Shown: positions 1 through 14,054, counted from the first letter of the stretch. The stretch: 64,000 nucleotides of DNA from Panax quinquefolius (GCA_020205615.1 CM035160.1:121227516-121291515), one strand, 5' to 3'. Numbers and translations are program-made. Notes: a model not told the origin generated them from the sequence alone.

Positions 1-542
1 AATAATATGATTGATACTAAGTTCGAGTTACAGGATGAGTCTTAGACTCGATAATTACCTAATAAAGCCGCTTTCATACAATCACATGTTTGTAAATTGA
101 TCTAGACTTAGATAATTTGATTAGATATGTGTTTATTTGTGATTCATGGTTGTCATAACATATGTGACAATGTGATTAGGTTATGTGTAGACTACAATAA
201 GTAGTGCTATGTGTGATAGTATGTTATTTTAATCAATCAAATGATCTTATTAATGATAGGTTTTGATATAAAAGATAGAAACTAAGTTTGAATTGTAAGC
301 AACGATCAAAAAAAGTATCTTACCTTTGCATTTCCTTTATACAATGGACATGAGTAAGAAGTTTCGTAATTATATTATTATTATGCTATATTATTAACCC
401 TATTATGATATATTCTATATCCAGATCATTGATTATCGACATGTTAGTATATAGTAATTCATATATATATTATGTTTGTTAATTTTGAAATATGGTTATA
501 CAAGTGTCCCCACTTGAATAATCATTTTATTTAAACACATTT

Positions 543-585
<43 letters not shown>

Positions 586-2617
586 CCGTCTAAGCTACTT
601 GATCAGCTAGACACAAATTTTGAATTATCGTTGAATATGATAAAAACCTTTTTGTATCCAATCAAATTGTTTTGGTTCGAATTCCAGTCTAAATATGAAC
701 ATCCCGATCATGGAAAAACTTTTATGCTCCCAAGGCGGACAGAGTGATCGATTCTATCGTTCTTGTAATGTAGTATTGATTAATACAAGGCTCATTGGGA
801 TGATCACCTCGCTACCAGAAGTTATGATTTTCATAGATGAAGTTCGCTAAACCTTATCGAAAATTTAAAAAATGTTCATAGTATGTTAACTTATTTATAT
901 ATATAAAGTCAATACATAGTTTAAAAAATTTTGGATAGAATTGTTATGTGATTATTATTGGTTCGTTTTACTTACTTCACAACTATAAATTCGTTGTAAA
1001 AGTGATGTACAAAGAAAACATTTATTTCTTTCATTAATTATATTCATAATTATTATTATCATTGGACACCCAAATGCTCATCCTTACTTAAATTTAAATG
1101 TTTTATAATATGAACAACTCAAGGTTCGCATAAGAACAAGTGAAAAAGAAAGCAAACAGATCATGTTTAATGGTATCTTTTGTAATAGTTAGATCGTATT
1201 AAGATAATAATATGTATTATATATCATGTAAAGAATTATAGTAAAGGTCACAGTAATTGGGATTAGACTCGATAAATGTAAGATAAGTTTGATAATTATA
1301 TTATTGTTATTATTATTAGTATTATTCGCTTATAGAAATGGTATCGTGAAGAACCGAAGTTTGGGTTTCAAGTACCTTCGAGCGGGGGGTTTTTTTCACC
1401 CTAAGTATATATATTAAGAACGCCAACGTTTCTATTACAAAAACCCTAGCGATTAACAAGAAACACTAAAACCGGTTTCGAAACCCTAATTTTAGTTCCG
1501 GAATCAAACCCTAATTGATTATATAAAACCCTAATCTGGGAACTTAAATGATTATTATATTGCTTTAGTGTTATTAACTATAATATTAATTAGGATAAAG
1601 CTTAATTAATTAGCAAACCCTAATTTCAAGTTTAGAAAACCCTAATTTCTCAATTAAAACCTTAATTTATAATTAGGGAAAAGCCTAAGTATTAATTTAA
1701 GAGTTTTAAAAATAATTAGGAAATATTAATCCTAATTTTAAAGTTATTTAATAAATGTATTAAATAAATAATGGAAAATAGAATTAATGATTTAAAAAAT
1801 TATAGAAAATAATTTAAAGGTTATTTAACTTATAAAATATAACTTTTGATATTTTGTCATGAAAATTATTAATATTTTAATATTAATGATATTAGATTTA
1901 TTTAATAATTATATTAAATAATTAGTTTAAAAATGATTTTAATATTAGAAAAATCATTTTTAAATGAAAATTAGTAGTTTAAAAATATTTTAAGTTACAA
2001 AATATAACTTTCAATATTTAAAGGTAAATTTCATTAATTATTTACTATTAATGATATTAGAATTATTTAATAATTATATTAAATAAATTAGTTTTAAAAT
2101 TATTTTATTATTATAAAAATAATTTAAAATAAAATAAAGTGTTTAAAGATATTTTAAGTTATAAAATATAACTTTTAATTTCTTTAATAAATGATATTAA
2201 TTTAATATTAATGGTATTAAATTTATTTAATAATTATATTAAATAAAAAGTTTTAAAATAGTTTTATTTATTTAAAAAGGATATAAATGAATTAAAAATA
2301 TTTTAAGTTATAATAAATGACTTTTAATATTTTGATAAATAAAACATTAATACTTTAATATTAATGATAATTATTAAAAATGATTTTAAATATTTTAAAA
2401 AATCATTTAAGGGTAATATAAATACTTTAAAAATATTCTAAGTTATTATAAATAACTTTAATATTTTGACAATGGTTTCATTAATAGTTTAATATTAATT
2501 AAATATTAATGATAAATAGAATTGTTTAATATTTAAATCATTTAATAATGATTCCGATGTTTGAAAATTCATGATAAATTATAATAAATGTTTAAAAATT
2601 ATTATAAGTCATTTAAA
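1..2617 (+). repeat. Macrosatellite unit 1
   Basis: Unit of 2617 bp. It has a (TA)n tract at about 546-583, the GATCACC module near 800, CTCATCCTTACTT near 1078, telo-box motifs at about 1440-1640 and the AT-rich sub-repeat block at about 1740-2617. CG- and CAG-containing sites are scrambled relative to units 4-7, for example around 825 and 1110. The array may continue left of the window because the unit phase chosen here is arbitrary. Confidence 0.85.
1800..2500 (+). repeat. Degenerate 130-165 bp sub-repeats inside the unit
   Basis: Within unit 1 the phrase ATTTTAAGTTAYAAAATATAACTTT and variants recur at about 1816, 1980, 2143, 2297 and 2427, each followed by TTTAATATTAATGATATTA-like and TTTATTTAATAATTATATTAAATAA-like text. 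The spacing falls from about 164 to 130 bp. The same sub-repeats are in all other units and, more diverged, at 24600-25100. Confidence 0.7.
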
Positions 2618-3155
2618 AATAATATGATTGATACTAAGTTTCTGAGGATGAGTCTTAGACTCGATAATTACCTAATAAAGCCGCTTGATAATCGACATGT
2701 TTCGTAAATTGATACAGACTTAGATAATTTGATTAGATATGTGTTTATTTGTGATTCAAACGGTCATAAAACATAGCGTGACAATGTGATTAGGTTATGT
2801 ATCGACTACAATAAGTAGTGCTATGTGTGATAGTATGTTATTCTAATCAATCAAATGATCTTATTAATGATAGGTTTCGATATAAAAGATAGAACTAAAA
2901 AATAATTGTAAGCAACGCATCGTGCAAAAAGTATCTTACCTTTGCATTTCTTTATACAACGGACAATGAGTAAGAAGTTTTAATTATATTATTATTATGC
3001 TATATTATTAACCCTATTGCGATATATTCTATATCCAGATCATTGATTATCGATATGTTAGTATATAGTAATTCATATATATATTATGTTTGTTAATTTT
3101 GAATATGGTTATACAAGTGTCCCCACTTGAATAATCATTTTATTTAAACACATTT

Positions 3156-3196
<41 letters not shown>

Positions 3197-5235
3197 CCGT
3201 CTAAGCTACTTGATCAGCTAGACACAAATTTTGAATTATCGTTGAATATGATAAAAACCTTTTTATATCCAATCAAATTGTTTTGGTTCGGATTCCAGTC
3301 TAAATATGAACATCCCGATCATGGAAAAACTTTTATGCTCCCAAGGCGGACAGAGTGATCGATCTATCGTTCTTGTAATGTAGTATTGATTAATACAAGG
3401 CTCATTGGGATGATCACCCTCATACCAGAAAGTTATGATTTGGCTATAGATGAAGTTCGCTAAACCTTATAAAAATTTAAAAAATGTTCATAGTATGTCG
3501 ACTACCCTATATATATAAAGTCAATACATAGTTTAAAAATTTTTGATAGAATTTGTTATGTGATTATTATTGGTTCAGTTTACTTCACAACTATAAATTC
3601 GTTGTAAAAGTGATGTACAAAGAAAACATTTATTTCTTTTCATTAATTATATTCATAATTATTATTACTTATTTTGGACACCCAAATGCTCATCCTTACT
3701 TAAATTTAAATGTTTTTACTTAATGAACAACTCGAAGGTTCGAGATAAGAACAAGTGAAAAGAAAAGCAAACAGATCATGTTTAATGGTATCTTTTGTAA
3801 TAGTTAGATCGTATTAAGATAATGATATGTATTATATATCATGTAAAGAATTATAGTAAAGGTTGAAGAATTGGGATTAGACTCGATAAATGTAAGATAA
3901 GTTTGATAATTATATTATTGTTATTATTATTAGTATTATTCTCGCTTATAGAAATGGTATCGTGAAGAACCGGAGTTAGGGTTTCAAGATACTAGCGTGG
4001 GGGCTTTTCACCCTAAGTATATATTAAGAACGTCAACGTTCTATTACAAAACCCTAGCGATTAACAAGAAACACTAAAACCGGTTCTGGAAACCCTAATT
4101 TTAGTTCCGGGAATCCGAAACCCTAATTCGGTGTATAAAACCCTAATCTGGGAACTTAAATGATTATTATATTGCTTTAGTGTTATTAACTATAATATTA
4201 ATTAGGATAAAGCTTAATTAATTAGCAAACCCTAATTTCAAGTTTAGAAAACCCTAATTTCTGAATTAAAAACCTTAATTTATAATTAGGGAAAAGCCTA
4301 AGTGTTAATTTAAGAGTTTTAAAAAATAATTAGGAAATATTAATCCTAATTTTAAAGTTATTTAATAAATGTATTAAATAAATAATGGAAAATAGAATTA
4401 ATGATTTAAAAAATTATAGAAAAATAATTTAAAGGTTATTTAACTTATAAAATATAACTTTTGATATTTTGTCATGAAAATTATTAATATTTTAATATTA
4501 ATGATATTAGATTTATTTAATAATTATATTAAATAAATTAGTTTAAAAATAATTTTTAATATTAGAAAAATCATTTTAAATGAAAATTAGTAGTTTAAAA
4601 ATATTTTAAGTTACAAAATATAACTTTCAATATTTAAAGGTAAATTTCATTAATTATTTACTTATTAATGATATTAGAATTATTTAATAATTATATTAAA
4701 TAAATTAGTTTTAAAATTATTTTATTATTATAAAAATAATTTAAAATAAAAATAAAGTGTTTAAAGATATTTTAAGTTATAAAATATAACTTTTAATTTC
4801 TTTAATAAATGATATTAATTTAATATTAATGGTATTAAATTTATTTAATAATTATATTAAATAAAAAGTTTTAAAATAGTTTTATTTATTTAAAAGGATA
4901 TAAATGAATTAAAAATATTTTAAGTTATAATAAATGACTTTTAATATTTTGATAAATAAAACATTAATACTTTAATATTAATGATAATTATTAAAAATGA
5001 TTTTAAATATTTTAAAAAAAATCATTTAAGGGTAATATAAATACTTTAAAAATATTCTAAGTTATTATAAATAACTTTAATATTTTGACAATGGTTTCAT
5101 TAATAGTTTAATATTAATTAAATATTAATGATAAATAGAATTGTTTAATATTTAAATCATTTAATAATGATTAGATGTTTGAAAATTCATGATAAATTAT
5201 AATAAATGTTTAAAAATTATTATAAGTCATTTTAA
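2618..5235 (+). repeat. Macrosatellite unit 2
   Basis: Unit of 2618 bp with the (TA)n tract at about 3160-3194. The AT-rich block (4320-5235) is almost identical to that of unit 1, while short CG/CAG-containing patches (for example 2890-2935 and 3715-3745) differ from every other unit. No gene is seen. Confidence 0.85.
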
Positions 5236-5776
5236 AATAATATGATTGATACTAAGTTACAGGATGAGTCTTAGACTCGATAATTATCAATAATAAAGCC
5301 GCTTGCATAATCGGTTATGTTTCGTAAATTGATCTGTATTTTAGATAATTTGATTAGATATGTGTTTATTTGTGATTTAATGGTATGTTAAACATATGTG
5401 ACAATGTGATTAGGTTATGTATTTGACTCTACAATAAGTAGTGCTATGTGTGATAGTATGTTATTCTAATCAATTAAATGATCTTATTAATGATAGGTTT
5501 TATAAAAGATAGAACTAAGTTCATGAATTGTAAGCAACACATCGTGCAAGTATCTTACCTTTGCATTTCCTTTATATAATGGACATGAGTAAGAAGTTTG
5601 TAATTATATTATTATTATGCTATATTATTAACCCTATTGTATATATATTCTATATCAGATCATTGATTATCGACATGTTAGTATATAGTAATTCATATAT
5701 ATATTATGTTTGTTAATTTTGAAATATGGTTATACAAGTGTCCCCACTTGAATAATCATTGTATTTAAACATATTT

Positions 5777-5821
<45 letters not shown>

Positions 5822-7856
5822 TCGCCTAAGCTACTTGATTACCTAGACACAAATTTTGAATTGTCGTTGAATATGATAAAAACCTTTTTGTATCCAATCA
5901 AATTGTTTTGGTTGATTCAAAATCTAAATATGAACATCCCGATCATGGAAAAACTTTTATGCTCCCAAGGCGGATAGAGTGATCGATTCTATCGTTCTTG
6001 TAATGTAGTATTGATTAATACAAGGCTCATTGGGATGATCACCCTCGTGCCCGTAAGTTATGACGGTTTGCAGATGAAGTTCTGCTAAACCTTATCGAAA
6101 ATTTAAAAAATGTTTCATAGTATGTAACTTATATATATATATATAGTCAATACATAGTTTAAAAATTTTGGATAGAATTGTTATGTGATTATTATTGGTT
6201 CAAATTTTTACTTCACAACTATAAATTCGTTGTAAAAGTGATGTACAAAGAAAACATTTATTTCTTTTCGCCTAATTATATTCATAATTATTATTACTTC
6301 ATTGGACACCCAAATGCTCATCCTTACTTAAATTTAAATGTTTTCATTTAGTATGAACAACTCGAAGGTATTATAAGAACAAGTGAAAAGAAAGCAAACA
6401 GATCATGTTTAATGGTATCTTTTGTAATAGTTAGGATCGTATTAAGATAATGATATGTATTATATATCATGTAAAAGAATTATAGTAAAGGTTGCGTGAA
6501 TTGGGATTAGACTCGATAAATGTAAGATAAGTTTGATAATTATATTATTGTTATTATTATTAGTATTTATTCGATTCATAGAAATGGTATCGTGAAGAAC
6601 CGAGTTCGGGTTTCAAGTACCCGAGCGTGGGGGCTTTTCACCCTAAGTATATATTAAGAACGTCAACGTTCTATTACAAAACCCTAGCGATTAACAAGAA
6701 ACACTAAAACCAGGATTCGAAACCCTAATTTTAGTCAAAGGAATCAAACCCTAATTCGGTATATAAAACCCTAATGGGAACTTAAATGATTATTATATTG
6801 CTTTAGTGTTATTAACTATAATATTAATTAGGATAAAGCTTAATTAATTAGCAAACCCTAATTTCAAGTTTAGAAAACCCTAATTTCAATTAAAACCTTA
6901 ATTTATAATTAGGGAAAAGCCTAAGTGTTAATTTAAGAGTTTTAAAAATAATTAGGAAATATTAATCCTAATTTTAAAGTTATTTAATAAATGTATTAAA
7001 TAAATAATGGAAAATAGAATTAATGATTTAAAAAATTATAGAAAAATAATTTAAAGGTTATTTAACTTATAAAATATAACTTTTGATATTTTGTCATGAA
7101 AATTATTAATATTTTAATATTAATGATATTAGATTTATTTAATAATTATATTAAATAAATTAGTTTAAAAATAATTTTAATATTAGAAAATCATTTTAAA
7201 TGAAAATTAGTAGTTTAAAAATATTTTAAGTTACAAAATATAACTTTCAATATTTAAAGGTAAATTTCATTAATTATTTACTATTAATGATATTAGAATT
7301 ATTTAATAATTATATTAAATAAATTAGTTTTAAAATTATTTTATTATTATAAAAATAATTTAAAATAAAAATAAAGTGTTTAAAGATATTTTAAGTTGTA
7401 AAATATAACTTTTAATTTCTTTAATAAATGATATTAATTTAATATTAATGGTATTAAATTTATTTATTTAATTATATTAAATAAAAAGTTTTAAAATGGT
7501 TTTATTTATTTAAAAAGGATATAAATGAATTAAAAATATTTTAAGTTATAATAAATGACTTTTAATATTTTGATAAATAAAACATTAATACTTTAATATT
7601 AATGATAATTATTAAAAATGATTTTAAATATTTTAAAAAAATTCATTTAAGGGTAATATAAATACTTTAAAAATATTCTAAGTTATTATAAATAACTTTA
7701 ATATTTTGACAATGGTTTCATTAATAGTTTAATATTAATTAAATATTAATGATAAATAGAATTGTTTAATATTTAAATCATTTAATAATGATTAGATGTT
7801 TGAAAATTCATGATAAATTATAATAAATGTTTTAAAATTATTATAAGTCATTTAAA
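5236..7856 (+). repeat. Macrosatellite unit 3
   Basis: Unit of 2621 bp with the (TA)n tract at about 5780-5818. It has the same module order as its neighbours and its own scrambled patches at the usual sites (for example 5390-5430 and 6340-6370). No gene is seen. Confidence 0.85.
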
Positions 7857-10466
7857 AATAATATGATTGATACTAAGTTACAGGATAGAGTCTTAGACTC
7901 GATAATTACTAATAAAGTCGCTTGCATACAATCAACATGTTTTGAAATTGATCTAGACTTAGATAATTTGATTAGATATGTGTTTATTTGTGATTCAATG
8001 GTTGTTAAACATATGTGACAATGTGATTAGGTTATGTGCTGACTACAATAAGTAGTGCTATGTGTGATAGTATGTTATTCTAATCAATCAAATGATCTTA
8101 TTAATGATAGGTTTCGATATAAAAGATAGAACTAAGTTGCGAATTGTAAGCAACGCATCAGGCAAGTATCTTACCTTTGCATTTCCTTTATACAATGGAC
8201 ATGAGTAAGAAGTTTCAGAATTATATTATTATTATGCTATATTATTAACCCTATTGCGATATATTCTATATCCGATCATTGATTATCGACATGTTAGTAT
8301 ATAGTAATTCATATATATATTCTGTTTGTTAATTTTGAAATATGGTTATACAAGTGTCCCCACTTGAATAATCATTGTATTTAAACACATTTTGATATAT
8401 ATATATATATATATATATATAAGCCGTCTAAGCTACTTGATCAGCTAGACACAAATTTTGAATTGTCGTTGAATATGATAAAAACCTTTTTGTATCCAAT
8501 CAAATTGTTTTGGTTCGAATTCCAGTCTAAATATGAACATCCCGATCATGGAAAAACTTTTATGCTCCCAAGGCGGACAGAGTGAACGATCATATCGTTC
8601 TTGTAATGTAGTATTGATTAATACAGGGCTCATTGGGATGATCACCCTCGCGCCCGTAAGTTATGACGGTTTGCAGATGAAGTTCTGCTAAACCTTATCG
8701 AAAATTTAAAAAAATGTTCATAGTATGTCGACTACCCTATATATATATATAGTCAATACATAGTTTAAAAATTTTTGGATAGAATTGTTATGTGATTATT
8801 ATCGGTTCAGTTTACTTCACAACTATAAATTCGTTGTAAAAGTGATGTACAAAGAAAACATTTATTTCTTTCAGCTAATTATATTCATAATTATTATTAC
8901 TTGCTGGACACCCAAATGCTCATCCTTACTTAAATTTAAATGTTTTCAGCTAGGCATGAACACTTTCAAGGTTCGAATAAGAACAAGTGAAAAGAAAGCA
9001 AAGCAGATCATGTTTAATGGTATCTTTTGTAATAGTTAGACTGTATTAAGATAATGATATGTATTATATATCATGTAAAGAATTATAGTAAAGGTTGCGT
9101 AATTGGGATTAGACTCTGATAAATGTAAGATAAGTTTGATAATTATATTATTGTTATTATTATTAGTATTATTCTGCTCATAGAAATGGTATCGTGAAGA
9201 ACCGAGTTCGGGTTTCAAGTACCCGAGCATGGGGGCTTTTCACCCTAAGTATATATTAAGAACGTCAACGTTCTATTACAAAACCCTAGCGATTAACAAG
9301 AAACACTAAAACTGGTTCTGGAAACCCTAATTTTAGTTCCGGGAATCCGAAACCCTAATTCGGTGTATAAAACCCTAATCTGGGAACTTAAATGATTATT
9401 ATATTGCTTTAGTGTTATTAACTATAATATTAATTAGGATAAAGCTTAATTAATTAGCAAACCCTAATTTCAAGTTTAGAAAACCCTAATTTCCAATTAA
9501 AACCTTAATTTATAATTGGGGAAAAGCCTAAATGTTAATTTAAGAGTTTTAAAAATAATTAGGAAATATTAATCCTAATTTTAAAGTTATTTAATAAATG
9601 TATTAAATAAATAATGGAAAATAGAATTAATGATTTAAAAAATTATAGAAAAATAATTTAAAGGTTATTTAACTTATAAAATATAACTTTTGATATTTTG
9701 TCATGAAAATTATTAATATTTTAATATTAATGATATTAGATTTATTTAATAATTATATTAAATAAATTAGTTTAAAAATATTTTTAATATTAGAAAATCA
9801 TTTTTAAATGAAAATTAGTAGTTTAAAAATATTTTAAGTTACAAAATATAACTTTCAATATTTAAAGGTAAATTTCATTAATTATTTACTATTAATGATA
9901 TTAGAATTATTTAATAATTATATTAAATAAATTAGTTTTAAAATTATTTTATTATTATAAAAATAATTTAAAAAATAAAAAATAAAGTGTTAAAAGATAT
10001 TTTAAGTTATAAAATATAACTTTTAATTTCTTTAATAAATGATATTAATTTAATATTAATGGTATTAAATTTATTTAATAATTATATTAAATAAAAAGTT
10101 TTAAAATAGTTTTATTTATTTAAAAGGATATAAATGAATTAAAAATATTTTAAGTTATAATAAATGACTTTTAATATTTTGATAAATAAAACATTAATAC
10201 TTTAATATTAATGATAATTATTAAAAAATGATTTTAAATATTTTAAAAAAATCATTTAAGGGTAATATAAATACTTTAAAAATATTCTAAGTTATTATAA
10301 ATAACTTTAATATTTTGACAATGGTTTCATTAATAGTTTAATATTAATTAAATATTAATGATAAATAGAATTGTTTAATATATAAATCATTTAATAATGA
10401 TTCCGATGTTTGAAAATTCATGATAAATTATAATAAATGTTTAAAAATTATTATAAGTCATTTAAA
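7857..10466 (+). repeat. Macrosatellite unit 4
   Basis: Unit of 2610 bp and a good reference copy. (TA)n is at 8395-8420, the GATCACCC module at about 8640, the TTGCTGGACACC..CTCATCCTTACTT..TTTTCAGCTAGG module at 8902-8957, and six AAACCCTA motifs at 9281-9489. An 84-codon open frame (8785-9039) spans the module but has no coding features. Confidence 0.85.
9281..9489 (+). promoter_or_regulatory. Cluster of six telo-box motifs (AAACCCTA)
   Basis: AAACCCTA occurs at 9281, 9322, 9350, 9370, 9459 and 9481 in unit 4, and at equivalent places in other units and in the LTR fragment at 59734-59945. In plants AAACCCTA is the telo-box, a known site for telomere-repeat-binding Myb proteins. Any binding here is inference. 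Confidence 0.55.
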
Positions 10467-11000
10467 AATAATATGATTGATACTAAGTTACAGGATAGAG
10501 CCGTAGACTCGATAATTACCCAATAAAGCCGTCGGTACACCGACATGTTTCAGAAATTGATCTAGACTTAGATAATTTGATTAGATATGTGTTTATTTGT
10601 GATTCAATGGTTGTTAAACATATGTGACAATGTGATTAGGTTATGTGCTGACTACAATAAGTAGTGCTATGTGTGATAGTATGTTATTCTAATCAATTAA
10701 ATGATCTTATTAATGATAGGTTTCGATATAAAAGATAGAACTAAGTTGCGAATTGTAAGCAACACATCAGGCAAGTATCTTACCTTTGCATTTCCTTTAT
10801 ATAATGGACATGAGTAAGAAGTTTCAGAATTATATTATTATTATGCTATATTATTAACCCTATTGCGATATATTCTATATCCGATCATTGATTATCGACA
10901 TGTTAGTATATAGTAATTCATATATATATTCTGTTTGTTAATTTTGAAATATGGTTATACAAGTGTCCCCACTTGAATAATCATCATATTTAAAATATTT

Positions 11001-11043
<43 letters not shown>

Positions 11044-13085
11044 CCGTCTAAGCTACTTGATCAGCTAGACACAAATTTTGAATTGTCGTTGAATATGATA
11101 AAAACCTTTTTGTATCCAATCAAATTGTTTTGGTTCGGATTCCAGTCTAAATATGAACATCCCGATCATGGAAAAACTTTTATGCTCCCAAGGCGGACAG
11201 AGTGATCGATTCTATCGTTCTTGTAATGTAGTATTGATTAATACAAGGCTCATTGGGATGATCACCCTCGCGCCCGTAAGTTATGACGGTTTGCAGATGA
11301 AGTTCTGCTAAACCTTATCGAAAATTTAAAAAAATGTTCATAGTATGTCGACTACCCTATATATATATAGTCAATACATAGTTTAAAATTTTTTGGATAG
11401 AATTGTTATGTGATTATTATTGGTTCAGTTTACTTCACAACTATAAATTCGTTGTAAAAGTGATGTACAAAGAAAACATTTATTTCTTTCAGCTAATTAT
11501 ATTCATAATTATTATTACTTGCTGGACACCCAAATGCTCATCCTTACTTAAATTTAAATGTTTTCAGCTAGGCATGAACAACTCGAAGGTTCAGACAAGA
11601 ACAAGTGAAAAAGAAAGCAAACAGATCATGTTTAATGGTATCTTTTGTAATAGTTAGATTGTATTAAGATAATGATATGTATTATATATCATGTAAAGAA
11701 TTATAGTAAAGGTTGCGTAATTGGGATTAGATTCTGATAAATGTAAGATAAGTTTGATAATTATATTATTGTTATTATTATTAGTATTATTCTGCTCATA
11801 GAAATGGTATCGTGAAGAACCGAGTTCGGGTTTCAAGTACCCGAGCGTGGGGGCTTTTCACCCTAAGTATATATTAAGAACGTCAACGTTCTATTACAAA
11901 ACCCTAGCGATTAACAAGAAACACTAAAACCGGTTCTGGAAACCCTAATTTTAGTTCCGGGAATCCGAAACCCTAATTCGGTGTATAAAACCCTAATCTG
12001 GGAACTTAAATGATTATTATATTGCTTTAGTGTTATTAACTATAATATTAATTAGGATAAAGCTTAATTAATTAGCAAACCCTAATTTCAAGTTTAGAAA
12101 ACCCTAATTTCCGAATTAAAAACCTTAATTTATAATTAGGGAAAAGCCTAAGTGTTAATTTAAGAGTTTTAAAAAATAATTAGGAAATATTAATCCTAAT
12201 TTTAAAGTTATTTAATAAATGTATTAAATAAATAATGGAAAATAGAATTAATGATTTAAAAAAATTATAGAAAAATAATTTAAAGGTTATTTAACTTATA
12301 AAATATAACTTTTGATATTTTGTCATGAAAATTATTAATATTTTAATATTAATGATATTAGATTTATTTAATAATTATATTAAATAATTAGTTTAAAAAT
12401 GATTTTAATATTAGAAAAATCATTTTTAAATGAAAATTAGTAGTTTAAAAATATTTTAAGTTACAAAATATAACTTTCAATATTTAAAGGTAAATTTCAT
12501 TAATTATTTACTATTAATGATATTAGAATTATTTAATAATTATATTAAATAAATTAGTTTTAAAATTATTTTATTATTATAAAAATAATTTAAAATAAAA
12601 ATAAAGTGTTTAAAGATATTTTAAGTTATAAAATATAACTTTTAATTTCTTTAATAAATGATATTAATTTAATATTAATGGTATTAAATTTATTTAATAA
12701 TTATATTAAATAAAAATTTTTAAAATGGTTTTATTTATTTAAAAAGTATATAAATGAATTAAAAATATTTTAAGTTATAATAAATGACTTTTAATATTTT
12801 GATAAATAAAACATTAATACTTTAATATTAATGATAATTATTAAAAATGATTTTAAATATTTTAAAAAAATCATTTAAGGGTAATATAAATACTTTAAAA
12901 ATATTCTAAGTTATTATAAATAACTTTAATATTTTGACAATGGTTTCATTAATAGTTTAATATTAATTAAATATTAATGATAAATAGAATTGTTTAATAT
13001 TTAAATCATTTAATAATGATTAGATGTTTGAAAAATTCATGATAAATTATAATAAATGTTTAAAAATTATTATAAGTCATTTAAA
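10467..13085 (+). repeat. Macrosatellite unit 5
   Basis: Unit of 2619 bp, close to unit 4. (TA)n is at about 11003-11041. It contains the full segment around 10780-10892 that unit 6 lacks, and so serves as the reference for that deletion. Confidence 0.85.
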
Positions 13086-13509
13086 AATAATATGATTAAT
13101 ACTAAGTTACAGGATAGAGTCTTAGACTCGATAATTACCCAATAAAGCCGCTTGCATAATCGGAGCGTTTTGTAAATTGATCTGGACTTAGATAATTTGA
13201 TTAGATATGTGTTTATTTGTGATTCAATGGTTGTTAAACATATGTGACAATGTGATTAGGTTGTGTGCTGACTACAATAAGTAGTGCTATGTGTGATAGT
13301 ATGTTATTCTAATCAATCAAATGATCTTATTAATGATAGGTTTCGATATAAAAGATAGAACTAAGTTGCGAATTGTAAGCAGCGCATCAGGCAAGTATCT
13401 TATCGACATGTTAGTATATAGTAATTCATATATATATTCTGTTTGTTAATTTTGGAATATGGTTATACAAGTGTCCCCACTTGAATAATCATTGTATTTA
13501 AACACATTT

Positions 13510-13556
<47 letters not shown>

Positions 13557-13607
13557 CCTTCTGGGCTACTTGATCAGCTAGACACAAATTTTGAATTGTC
13601 GTTGAAT

Positions 13608-13930
13608 CACTACAACATAAAAGCTTATATCATGACCATCATCGATAGCGATACGGTCATCGATGGCTATCTCTATGATCGTATCCTGGTCGACGATACG
13701 AAGTCGTAGATAATCTGGTCATTGGAAGGACATCGTGACCAATAATAATGATCGACTAATTAGCGATCGCAAGTAGCTTAATCGATACCGTCGCTATTAT
13801 GACTTATCTCGAGTCATTTGTCATGCGTGACGTGGTCACACGATGTCGTGATCGATAATAGCGTAACCGCAATGGCCGCTAGATTCAAGATGTTGATACA
13901 TTTTTAGCGACATCGCATGCGTCACGATGT
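13608..13930. repeat. CACTA left terminus and subterminal repeats
   Basis: The terminal CACTACAA is followed by about 300 bp dense in ATCGAT, GCGATCG, GGTCA and CGTGACC-type motifs. Repeated short motifs of this kind next to CACTA termini are the usual transposase-binding regions of the superfamily. The stretch is markedly richer in CG than the surrounding satellite. Confidence 0.75.
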
Positions 13931-14009
13931 TGATTTTTTTAAAATTTTGCCTATTTATTGATTTTCCAAAATAACACGCTTTGTATTACGCTTTCAATCC
14001 CAACACGCT

Positions 14010-14042
<33 letters not shown>

Positions 14043-14054
14043 CAAGCATCCATA

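Noticed and set aside
3155..3358. Frames beginning MIYIYIYIYIY in units 2 and 6
   Set aside because: Translation of a (TA)n tract.
8785..9039. An 84-codon open frame that recurs in units 4, 5, 6 and 7 (8785, 11403, 18328, 20922)
   Set aside because: It spans the conserved LTR modules and stays open only because the DNA is conserved. It is broken in units 1-3, has no domain, and its composition follows the AT-rich DNA.
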